DNA of 6,001 bases, from the NCBI GenBank assembly GCA_030152105.1, contig JASLIH010000227.1, forward strand, positions 1 through 6,001, written 5' to 3'. The stretch comes from Actinomycetes bacterium (GTDB lineage Bacteria > Actinomycetota > CALGFH01). Below the pieces are notes generated by a model. It saw nothing but the letters and a program-made list of their open reading frames with translations, did not search any database and was not told the origin of the DNA. Of the stretch, positions 1 through 4,787 are shown piece by piece. Position numbers and translations under genes: made by a program. Every line of letters begins with the position of its first letter. Position 1 is the first letter of the stretch.

Positions 1-20
1 CTCGTGGTCGCGCATTCGAC

Positions 21-26
21 TACCGT
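21..26 (+). promoter_or_regulatory. -10 box of a probable leaderless promoter
   Basis: TACCGT fits the TANNNT -10 consensus and ends 8 nt before the ATG at 35. The 34 bases before that ATG hold no Shine-Dalgarno-like purine run. A start site 6-8 nt after the -10 would fall at or just before the ATG, giving a leaderless or near-leaderless mRNA. The -35 would lie off the left edge of the window, so it cannot be checked. The same spacing (TAC-N2-T, N8, ATG) recurs at the membrane protein gene starting at 4049. Confidence 0.5.
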
Positions 27-34
27 ACCCAGTC

Positions 35-1207
35 ATGAAGCTCGCCGACCGCATGGACAGGCTCGGGACCGAGTCCGCATTCGAGGTGCTGGCCAAGGCC
101 AGGGCGCTGGAGGCCTCCGGGGTGGACGTGGTCCACCTGGAGATCGGCGAGCCCGACGCCGCCACCCCGTCCCACATCGTCGCCGCAGGCCAGGAGGCCC
201 TGGCCAGAGGCCTGACCCACTACGTGCCGGCCCCCGGGACCCCGGAGCTGCGGGCCGGGGTGGCCGCGTTCCTGGAGCGGGCCGGCCGGCTGCGCACCAG
301 CCCCGACCGGGTGGTGGTCACCCCCGGGGCCAAGCCGATCATGTTCTTCACCATCCTGGCCCTGTGCCAGCCCGGCGACGAGGTCCTCTACCCCGACCCG
401 GGGTTCCCGATGTACGCCTCGATCGCCGCCTTCGCCGGCGCCCGCCCGGTCCCGGTGCCGTTGCGGGAGGCCAACGGGTTCCGGATGGACCCGGCCGAGC
501 TGGCCTCGCTGGTCACCGACCGGACCCGGCTGGTGATCCTGAACTCACCCCACAACCCGTGCGGCAGCGGCCTCACCCGGGCCGACGTGGAGGCGATCGC
601 CGAGGTGGCCATCGCCCGCGACCTGGTGGTGCTGAGCGACGAGGTCTACTGGGCCATCCGCTACGGCGGCGGCCACCCGAGCGTGCTCCAGGTCGACGGC
701 ATGGCCGAGCGGACGGTGCTGCTGGACGGCTGGTCCAAGACGTTCGCCATGACCGGCTGGCGCCTCGGCTTCGGGGTGCTCCCGGACCCGCTGGTCGAGC
801 CGGTGACCCGGCTGGTGGTCAACTCCGTCTCCTGCACCGCCGCCTTCAGCCAGCACGCCGCCCTGGCCGCCCTCGAGGGGCCGTGGGCGCCGGTCGAGCG
901 GATGGTGGCCGAGCTGCGGGAGCGCCGCGACGTGGTCGTGGCCGGCCTGAACGCGATCGACGGCATCACCTGCCAGGAGCCGGCCGGCGCCTTCTACGCC
1001 TTCCCCCGGGTCGCCGGGCTCGGCCTGCCCGCCGCCCGCCTGGCCGACCTGCTCCTGGCCGACGCCGGCGTGGCCTGCCTGCCCGGGACCGCCTTCGGCG
1101 GCCACGGCGAGGGCTACCTGCGACTCTCGTACGCCAACACGGTCGACAACCTGCGCCGGGCCCTGGCCCGGATCGAGCGCGTCGTGGCCGCGGCCCCCGG
1201 CGCCTGA
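35..1207 (+). CDS. PLP-dependent class I/II aminotransferase
   Basis: A 390-residue cytoplasmic fold-type I transaminase, full length for the aspartate aminotransferase Igamma-like group. It would move an amino group between an amino acid and a 2-oxo acid through a PLP/PMP cycle. Visible landmarks are GEPD near 38-41, Tyr63 in the HYVPAPGTPELR segment, Asn174 in SPHNPCG, Asp202 and Tyr205 in SDEVYW, the Schiff-base Lys235 in SKTFAMTGWRLG with phosphate-binding Arg243, and the substrate carboxylate-binding Arg363 in YLRLSY. The usual NPTG motif reads NPCG. The ATG at 35 is chosen because a TANNNT box sits 8 nt upstream; an in-frame ATG at 53 is a less likely alternative. The substrate cannot be told from sequence: aspartate, alanine, aromatic and diaminopimelate-pathway enzymes share these motifs. 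It converges with the PD40 gene, 3 bp away. Confidence 0.93.
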   Translation: MKLADRMDRLGTESAFEVLAKARALEASGVDVVHLEIGEPDAATPSHIVAAGQEALARGLTHYVPAPGTPELRAGVAAFLERAGRLRTSPDRVVVTPGAKPIMFFTILALCQPGDEVLYPDPGFPMYASIAAFAGARPVPVPLREANGFRMDPAELASLVTDRTRLVILNSPHNPCGSGLTRADVEAIAEVAIARDLVVLSDEVYWAIRYGGGHPSVLQVDGMAERTVLLDGWSKTFAMTGWRLGFGVLPDPLVEPVTRLVVNSVSCTAAFSQHAALAALEGPWAPVERMVAELRERRDVVVAGLNAIDGITCQEPAGAFYAFPRVAGLGLPAARLADLLLADAGVACLPGTAFGGHGEGYLRLSYANTVDNLRRALARIERVVAAAPGA

Positions 1208-1210
1208 GCC

Positions 1211-2140
1211 TCACAGCGGCTGCCAGCTCGGCATCAGGTCCTGGACCTTGCCGCCGGTGACCTGGGAGGTCGAGCCGTCGGCGAGGGCCACCGTGTGGAT
1301 GTGGAGGGGCAGCCCGTCGTCCTGGTCGCCGCCGCGGGCGAAGGCGATCCGGGTGCCGTCGGGCGACCAGGCCGGGTGGACGTCGTTGAAGGCGGTGGGA
1401 CCGCCGCCGAAGGTGACCTGGGTGAGGCCCTTGCCGCTGGGGGCGGCGGTGAAGATGCGGTTGCCCTCGCCGGGCAGGAACCGGGAGAAGGCGATCCGCT
1501 TGCCGTCGGGCGACCAGTCGGGGGCGCCGTCAAAGCCGCCCGCCGGGGTGACCGCCTTCTCGGCGCCGCCGCCGGCGGCCAGCACCATGATGCTGGTGCT
1601 GCCGCCGAGGCCCTCGCGGGTGAAGGCGATCCGGCTACCGTCCGGCGACCAGGCGGCCTCCCAGTCCTCGGCGGCGTTGTTGGTGAGCTGGGTGAGGTGG
1701 CTGCCGTCGCTGCGGACCTTCCAGAGCTCGGCGTCGGCGCCGACGTCGCGGCTGAAGGCGATCCAGCTCCCGTCGGGCGACCACGACGGCTGGAAGCCGT
1801 CGTCGGTGTGGGGCACGAAGCCCATGGTGCCGGCGGCCGCGTCCAGGATCCAGATGCCGGCGGTCGGGCCCGAGCGCTGGAGCGCGACCCGGGTGCCGTC
1901 CGGCGACCAGGACGGCGCGGTGTCGCTGGTGAACGGGTCGTTGGTCAGGTTGACGACCGGTCCCGGCCCGATCCCGGGGTTGGCCATCAGGACCTCCTCG
2001 AGTGGTCCGGCGCCGGCCGAGCGGACGAACGCGATCCGGCCGTTCGTGCCGGGAACGGCCGCCCGGGCGCTGTCGTGGGGTCCGGGGACGGCGGCGAGGA
2101 CGCCGGCGAGCAGGGCGAGCAGCGCGAGCCGCTTGGCCAT
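1211..2140 (-). CDS. Secreted TolB-type PD40 beta-propeller protein
   Basis: A 309-residue protein. Residues 1-27 look like a Sec signal peptide: MAKR, a Leu/Ala-rich core, then an ARA-type cleavage site after residue 27. There is no lipobox Cys, so the product is probably released or surface-associated. The mature part has five clear PD40 (TolB-like WD40) repeats with W-S-P-D-G at 78-82, 120-124, 164-168, 209-213 and 258-262, each followed by R/W-(I/V)-A-(F/L). An NGRIAF strand at 34-39 and a degenerate PSWQPL at the very end could close a six-bladed propeller. The repeats are also visible in DNA as a roughly 130-bp period of gaaggcgatcc...ccgtcgggcgacca. Such propellers usually bind proteins or ligands; no catalytic motif is visible, so the role is unknown. 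The ATG has a strong AGGAGGT Shine-Dalgarno 6 nt upstream. Confidence 0.88.
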   Translation of the reverse strand: MAKRLALLALLAGVLAAVPGPHDSARAAVPGTNGRIAFVRSAGAGPLEEVLMANPGIGPGPVVNLTNDPFTSDTAPSWSPDGTRVALQRSGPTAGIWILDAAAGTMGFVPHTDDGFQPSWSPDGSWIAFSRDVGADAELWKVRSDGSHLTQLTNNAAEDWEAAWSPDGSRIAFTREGLGGSTSIMVLAAGGGAEKAVTPAGGFDGAPDWSPDGKRIAFSRFLPGEGNRIFTAAPSGKGLTQVTFGGGPTAFNDVHPAWSPDGTRIAFARGGDQDDGLPLHIHTVALADGSTSQVTGGKVQDLMPSWQPL

Positions 2141-2173
2141 GGGAGCACCTCCTGTGCGACGGTGGTCGCTCCC
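2141..2173 (-). promoter_or_regulatory. Shine-Dalgarno and leader hairpin of the PD40 gene
   Basis: On the minus strand AGGAGGT (2153-2147) lies 6 nt from the ATG. The leader can fold: GGGAGC (2173-2168) pairs with GCTCCC (2146-2141), which abuts the ATG. After one bulged G, ACC (2166-2164) pairs with GGT (2149-2147), the last three bases of the Shine-Dalgarno. This makes a 9-bp GC-rich stem with a 14-nt loop that carries the rest of the site. The sequence shows the pairing; a role in translational control is inference. Confidence 0.5.
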
Positions 2174-2177
2174 TAGA

Positions 2178-2191
2178 GCCCCCGGCGGGGC
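2178..2191 (-). terminator. Weak GC hairpin after the flavin reductase stop
   Basis: GCCCC-CGGC-GGGGC forms a 5-bp stem with a 4-nt loop, starting about 6 nt beyond the TAA at 2200-2198. There is no T tract. It may be a weak U-less terminator or a pause site between the flavin reductase and PD40 genes, or simply chance in such GC-rich DNA. Confidence 0.25.
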
Positions 2192-2197
2192 GGTTCC

Positions 2198-2701
2198 TTA
2201 CGGGTTTTCCAGGCGCCGGTAGCGGCCGCCGAAGTACAGCAGTGGCTCGCCGTCGGCGTTGGCCCGCTCGACCCAGCGGACCCGGCCCAGGAACACCGTG
2301 TGGTCGCCGCCGTCGTTGGCCGCCTCGACGTCGCACTCCAGGTAGGCCAGGGCCCCGTCCAGCAGGGGGGCGCCGGTGACCGGGCCGGGATGCCAGGCGA
2401 CGGGCAGGAACTGGGCCATGCCGGTGGGCCGCCCGGCGTCGGAGAAGTACCGGGCCAGGTCCTCCTGGTCGCCGGCCAGGACCGAGACGGCGAAGCGGCC
2501 GGTCTCGTCCAGCACCTTGTGCATGAGCGCGTCCTTGACCACGCACACCAGCACGAGCAGCGGGTCGAGGGAGACCGAGGCGAAGGCGTTGGCCGTCATC
2601 CCGTGCCCGAACCGCTCCGAGACGGCCGTGACCACCGTGATCCCGGTGGTGAACATGCCGACGCTGTCGCGGTACTCGCGGCTGGTGGGGTCGCTCGGCA
2701 C
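2198..2701 (-). CDS. Flavin-reductase-like FMN-binding split-barrel protein
   Basis: A 167-residue cytoplasmic protein of the flavin reductase domain family (HpaC/NtaB type), near the usual length. Members reduce FMN or FAD with NAD(P)H, often to supply a two-component monooxygenase. Seen here: FTTGITVVTA (17-26), HGMTANAFASVSLDPLLV (33-50), which is the family's flavin-binding region, the AVSVLAGDQEDLARYFS segment (71-87), GDHTVFLGRV (132-141) and the closing PLLYFGGRYRRL (153-164). The usual DPPLV reads DPLLV, a small deviation. The start is GTG at 2701, with GAGGAG (2711-2706) 4 nt upstream; the roughly 15 residues ahead of FTTG match the family's normal N-terminus, so this start is preferred over the ATG at codon 16. 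No partner oxygenase is in the window, so substrate and partner are unknown. A nested inverted-repeat structure lies directly upstream. Confidence 0.9.
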   Translation of the reverse strand: MPSDPTSREYRDSVGMFTTGITVVTAVSERFGHGMTANAFASVSLDPLLVLVCVVKDALMHKVLDETGRFAVSVLAGDQEDLARYFSDAGRPTGMAQFLPVAWHPGPVTGAPLLDGALAYLECDVEAANDGGDHTVFLGRVRWVERANADGEPLLYFGGRYRRLENP

Positions 2702-2705
2702 GGCG

Positions 2706-2745
2706 CTCCTCGGGGGTGACGGTCACCCCATATCCTACCGAGGAG
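2706..2745 (-). promoter_or_regulatory. Nested inverted repeats covering the flavin reductase promoter and RBS
   Basis: Three elements overlap in the 48-bp gap after the cheW-like gene. The outer arms are CTCCTCGG at 2706-2713 and CCGAGGAG at 2738-2745, perfectly complementary over 8 bp. The inner palindrome is GGGGTGAC-G-GTCACCCC at 2713-2729. Between them, on the minus strand, lies TAGGAT (2737-2732), a good actinobacterial -10 box. A start site 6-7 nt later would lie inside the palindrome, the usual place for a repressor operator. No convincing -35 is visible at 16-18 nt. In minus-strand RNA the upstream arm is an anti-Shine-Dalgarno for the GAGGAG that serves the GTG at 2701. Confidence 0.6.
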
Positions 2746-2749
2746 GTCG

Positions 2750-3184
2750 CTAACGGGGCGCGGTGATCCCGGCCGGGAGGCGGATGGCGTCCCAGTCGAT
2801 CAGTAGCCAGCTGCCGCCGAGGGCCTGGAAGCTGGCCGTGACGTACCCGCTCAGGCGGGTCGTCTCGGGCGGGCAGCTGGCCGGGTCGTAGCGCAGCACC
2901 CGGACCACCTCGTCGACCAGGAAGCCGACGGGGCCGGTGCGGGTGGCCACGACCAGGATGCGACCCCCGGGCCCACGGTCGGGCAGGCCGAGGGCGATCC
3001 GCAGGCTGACCAGGGCGGCCGGGCGCTGGCCGCCCCCGAGCCCGCCGAGGCTGGAGGCGGACAGGCCGGGAACGGCCGGCTGGCCGGCGCCGACGTCGAC
3101 CACCTCGCGAACCCGATCGCGGGGCGAGGCGTAGCCGCGGTCGCCGAGGCGGAACAGCAGCAGCTCCATGCCGGGCTCGAGCAC
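2750..3184 (-). CDS. Orphan CheW-like adaptor protein
   Basis: A 144-residue single-domain protein with the CheW fold pattern. CheW normally links chemoreceptors to the histidine kinase CheA at the membrane. Seen here: LLLFRLGDRGYASPRDRVREVVD (8-30, subdomain 1 strands), RPAALVSLRIALGLP (54-68, corresponding to the usual VIDLR..LGLP but with Ser60 where Asp is common), RILVVAT (75-81), the characteristic VGFLVDEVVRVLRYDP (86-101), and GYVTASFQALGGSWLLIDWDAI (113-134). No CheA, receptor, CheY or flagellar gene is present, so a role in chemotaxis is not established; it could serve another receptor or kinase array. The start is GTG at 3184 with AAGGA 11 nt upstream; an in-frame ATG at 3169 is an alternative. 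The interval 3185-3265 lacks any TA dinucleotide, so it has no canonical -10, and expression may need read-through. Confidence 0.8.
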   Translation of the reverse strand: MLEPGMELLLFRLGDRGYASPRDRVREVVDVGAGQPAVPGLSASSLGGLGGGQRPAALVSLRIALGLPDRGPGGRILVVATRTGPVGFLVDEVVRVLRYDPASCPPETTRLSGYVTASFQALGGSWLLIDWDAIRLPAGITAPR

Positions 3185-3207
3185 CTTCAGGACCGTCCTT
3201 CGGTGGG

Positions 3208-3231
3208 GCTGGCGCTGTCCGAGCCGCCAGC
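3208..3231 (-). other. Stem-loop in the cheW-like leader
   Basis: GCTGGCG (3208-3214) and CGCCAGC (3225-3231) form a 7-bp perfect stem with a 10-nt loop. A competing 6-bp pairing, TGTCCG (3216-3221) with CGGACA (3231-3236), overlaps it, so the two folds are mutually exclusive. They lie in the 85-bp gap upstream of the GTG at 3184. Function is unknown; chance is possible at this GC content. Confidence 0.3.
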
Positions 3232-3242
3232 GGACACGGTTC

Positions 3243-3264
3243 GGGGCCCATCCGCATGGGCCCC
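3243..3264 (-). terminator. Hairpin terminator of the membrane protein gene
   Basis: GGGGCCCAT (3243-3251), a CCGC loop, and ATGGGCCCC (3256-3264) form a perfect 9-bp stem starting 5 nt after the TAG at 3272-3270. No T tract follows on the minus strand (gaaccgtg), as with many U-less hairpins reported at gene ends in GC-rich actinobacteria. It could reduce read-through into the cheW-like gene or protect a processed 3' end. Confidence 0.6.
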
Positions 3265-3269
3265 AGGTA

Positions 3270-4049
3270 CTACTTCGGCAAGCTCACAGACCCCCTGGAG
3301 GGGCTAGTGCCCAGTTCCGCAGGCACCCCGTCGTCCGCCGGCGCGGAGCCGTTCCCGGGGGCGAAACCGCTGGCTGGGACGGACCCGTCCGCCAGCGCGG
3401 ACCCGTCCGCGGGGGCGGAGCCGTCCGCAAGGGTGGAGCCGTTCGCCAGGGCGGAGCCGTCCGCGGGGTTGGAGCTGTCCGCCGGGGTGGAGCCGTTCGC
3501 GGGCGCGCCGGTATGACCCGGGCCCGCGTCCACCCCCCCGGGGGGGAGCGTAGCCGACGGTGGACCGAGGTGCGCGTGGTTGTCCACAGCCCCCGCCACA
3601 GCCCTCGACACGGCTCCCGCCTTCGCCGCCGCCGCCTCGACCACGACCGTCCGCCAGCCGAGCACCACCCAGGAGCCGAGCACCACCCAGGAGTCGATCA
3701 GGAGATAGATGGCCAGCAGGAGCAGGGCCACGGCCACCCCGACCCGGTCGCCGTGGAGGCCCGAGGCGACGAACAGCACCGGGCTGACCGCGACCAGGAT
3801 CGCCGACCGGGCCGCCAGCTGGGGCGGCCGCCGTGGACGCAGCACCTCGAACACCAGTAGGGCCGCACTAAGGTCGGCCACGCTGGTCGGGACCCGGGTC
3901 AGCAGGTCGAGTGTGGTGCCGCCCCCGGCGGCGGTGGCCAGGGCGATGGTCAGCAGCTTCACGGCCAGCGCGGCCAGCGCGGTGACGCCGACGAGCCGCT
4001 TGAGTGAGTTGAAATGAGTTTTCGTCTTGAAACGCTCGAACGATCCCAT
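3270..4049 (-). CDS. Four-helix membrane protein with hexapeptide-repeat tail
   Basis: A 259-residue protein of no recognised family. A basic N-terminus (MGSFERFKTK) is followed by hydrophobic stretches near 19-41, 56-70, 81-98 and 103-131, suggesting four membrane helices. The last contains a perfect repeat, SWVVLG-SWVVLG. After an Ala-rich linker, residues 182-247 are eleven hexapeptides close to A-(P/L)-A-(D/N)-G-S, an acidic, flexible, probably disordered tail. The ATG at 4049 is chosen because a full promoter (GTGACG-N18-TACACT) ends 8 nt upstream, which would place a longer GTG start at 4100 outside the transcript. No Shine-Dalgarno is present, fitting a near-leaderless mRNA. A C7G7 run lies between helices and tail. 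The helical part resembles small integral membrane proteins of unknown function; I cannot assign a role. Confidence 0.72.
   Translation of the reverse strand: MGSFERFKTKTHFNSLKRLVGVTALAALAVKLLTIALATAAGGGTTLDLLTRVPTSVADLSAALLVFEVLRPRRPPQLAARSAILVAVSPVLFVASGLHGDRVGVAVALLLLAIYLLIDSWVVLGSWVVLGWRTVVVEAAAAKAGAVSRAVAGAVDNHAHLGPPSATLPPGGVDAGPGHTGAPANGSTPADSSNPADGSALANGSTLADGSAPADGSALADGSVPASGFAPGNGSAPADDGVPAELGTSPSRGSVSLPK
3309..3506 (-). repeat. Eleven degenerate 18-bp tandem repeats encoding the tail
   Basis: The segment encodes residues 182-247 of the membrane protein in units of 18 bp, i.e. six codons. Units vary by point changes (for example plus-strand gcgggggcggagccgtcc, gccagcgcggacccgtcc, gcaagggtggagccgttc), but length is kept exactly. 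All three minus-strand frames are stop-free across it because the unit is a multiple of three and GC-rich. Unit number may vary between strains. Confidence 0.85.
3533..3546 (-). repeat. C7G7 homopolymer palindrome
   Basis: CCCCCCCGGGGGGG is a perfect 14-bp palindrome built from two homopolymer runs. It encodes the Leu-Pro-Pro-Gly-Gly-Val part of the linker between the last helix and the repeat tail. Such runs are prone to replication slippage and to sequencing error. Confidence 0.8.
3656..3693 (-). repeat. Perfect 18-bp direct duplication in the last membrane helix
   Basis: AGCCGAGCACCACCCAGG occurs twice head to tail (3656-3673 and 3674-3691), with two further matching bases. It duplicates the residues SWVVLG in the last hydrophobic segment (residues 120-131). 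Perfect identity points to a recent in-frame duplication that lengthens the helix by six residues. Confidence 0.9.
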
Positions 4050-4057
4050 GGCTCGGT

Positions 4058-4087
4058 AGTGTAAGAGGCTGGCGGCTCCGGCGTCAC
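4058..4087 (-). promoter_or_regulatory. Promoter of the membrane protein gene
   Basis: On the minus strand GTGACG (4087-4082) and TACACT (4063-4058) are separated by 18 bp. They match TTGACR at five of six positions and TANNNT fully, the streptomycete-like consensus. The -10 ends 8 nt before the ATG at 4049, so the mRNA would start at or just before the ATG. This fixes the start codon. Confidence 0.6.
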
Positions 4088-4090
4088 GCT

Positions 4091-4119
4091 TTGCGCACAC
4101 CGGGCACCGCTAGTAGCCT
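4091..4119 (+). promoter_or_regulatory. Promoter of the RmlC-like epimerase gene
   Basis: TTGCGC (4091-4096), a 17-bp spacer and TAGCCT (4114-4119) give a plausible -35/-10 pair with a start site near 4126. The two -35 boxes of this divergent region are only 3 bp apart, so the polymerases would compete for the site. Confidence 0.5.
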
Positions 4120-4140
4120 CACTCGACGGCACCATCCGGG

Positions 4141-4148
4141 GGAGGAGG
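4141..4148 (+). promoter_or_regulatory. Ribosome binding site of the epimerase gene
   Basis: GGAGGAGG, in a longer purine run from 4138 to 4151, lies 8 nt before the ATG at 4157. It decides this start over in-frame upstream codons reaching back to 4091, which would overlap the promoter. Confidence 0.8.
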
Positions 4149-4156
4149 GGGCAGCA

Positions 4157-4702
4157 ATGGCAGACGTCGTCGAGTTGGCAGAGATCCCAGGCGTCTGGCT
4201 GATCCGTCCGGAGATCCACGCGGACGAGCGCGGGCGCTTCCTCGAGACCTACCGCAGCTCGTGGCTGCCCTTTGCCGCCCCGATGCTCCAGGGCAACCGG
4301 TCCGACTCCTCGGCCAAGGTCCTGCGCGGTCTCCACTACCACCGCCGCCAGGCCGACCTGTGGTTCGTGCAGCAGGGCAAGGTCACCACGGTCCTGGTCG
4401 ACACCCGCATCGGCTCCCCTACCGAGGGCAAGCACACCATCCTCCAGCAGGGCGGTGGCGAGGAGCTGGCCGTCTACATCCCCGAGGGCGTGGCCCACGG
4501 CTTCTACGCCCACGACGACGTGATCATGACCTACCTGGTCACCGGGGAGTACGACGGCACCGACGAGCTGGGCATCGCCTGGAACGACCCTGACCTGGGC
4601 ATCAGCTGGCCGGACGAGGAGCCGATCCTGTCGGAGCGCGACCAGAAGAACGCGCGCCTGGCCGACGTGGCCGCCGACCGCCGCGTCCCGTACAGCGGCT
4701 AG
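4157..4702 (+). CDS. RmlC-like dTDP-4-dehydrorhamnose 3,5-epimerase family protein
   Basis: A 181-residue cupin of the usual RmlC length. RmlC epimerises C3 and C5 of dTDP-4-keto-6-deoxyglucose on the way to dTDP-L-rhamnose for cell-envelope glycans. Seen: [12 protein letters not shown] (22-33), [18 protein letters not shown] (45-62) with the catalytic base His60, [12 protein letters not shown] (81-92), [14 protein letters not shown] (108-121), Tyr132 in TGEYDG at the place of the catalytic acid Tyr, [11 protein letters not shown] (142-152) and Asp162 in LSERD, the dyad partner of the His. The usual QGKLV near the substrate phosphates reads QADLW (65-69), so the conserved Lys is Asp67. This may mean a different nucleotide-sugar substrate or a related epimerase/isomerase, so I withhold the symbol rmlC. 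No rmlA, rmlB or rmlD gene is adjacent. It has its own promoter and RBS. Confidence 0.88.
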   Translation: MADVVELAEIPGVWLIRPEIHADERGRFLETYRSSWLPFAAPMLQGNRSDSSAKVLRGLHYHRRQADLWFVQQGKVTTVLVDTRIGSPTEGKHTILQQGGGEELAVYIPEGVAHGFYAHDDVIMTYLVTGEYDGTDELGIAWNDPDLGISWPDEEPILSERDQKNARLADVAADRRVPYSG

Positions 4703-4740
4703 GGGCGGGTTTCAGCACCACCTTTGTGGGCAAGCGGCGC

Positions 4741-4746
4741 TACCGT
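4741..4746 (+). promoter_or_regulatory. Candidate -10 box of ftsH
   Basis: TACCGT, identical to the box before the aminotransferase gene, lies 41 nt before the ftsH ATG. A start near 4753 would give a leader of about 35 nt that includes the Shine-Dalgarno. No good -35 is visible 16-19 bp upstream. No strong terminator follows the epimerase stop at 4702, so read-through from that gene is also possible. Confidence 0.35.
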
Positions 4747-4770
4747 GGGCTGACACGAGCTTGCGCATGC

Positions 4771-4777
4771 GGAGGAG
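4771..4777 (+). promoter_or_regulatory. Ribosome binding site of ftsH
   Basis: GGAGGAG lies 10 nt before the ATG at 4788. It supports this start, which is followed directly by the proline-rich N-terminus. Confidence 0.7.
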
Positions 4778-4787
4778 CCCACCAACA

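Noticed and set aside
1248..2222. Long plus-strand frames antisense to the PD40 gene
   Set aside because: They are periodic only because the PD40 repeats are; they lack domains and a ribosome binding site.
1635..3257. A 540-residue minus-strand frame across three genes
   Set aside because: It is out of frame with the PD40, flavin reductase and CheW-like proteins and is Arg/Pro/Gly-rich, typical of a shifted frame in GC-rich DNA.
3309..3506. The direct repeats as a CRISPR-like array
   Set aside because: Units are contiguous 18-mers with no spacers and stay in frame within a coding sequence.
3256..3516. An 86-residue plus-strand reading frame with hexapeptide repeats
   Set aside because: It is antisense to the membrane protein tail; its repeats follow automatically from the 18-bp period. 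Its ATG lies in the terminator hairpin and has no Shine-Dalgarno.
4050..4100. A GTG start at 4100 for the membrane protein
   Set aside because: The promoter GTGACG-N18-TACACT lies inside this extension, so it would not be transcribed.
4091..4156. An upstream extension of the epimerase
   Set aside because: It would overlap the promoter. The strong GGAGGAGG site and family alignment support the ATG at 4157.
4718..4729. CCAC-CTTT-GTGG as a terminator after the epimerase gene
   Set aside because: The stem is only 4 bp with no T tract, too weak to call.
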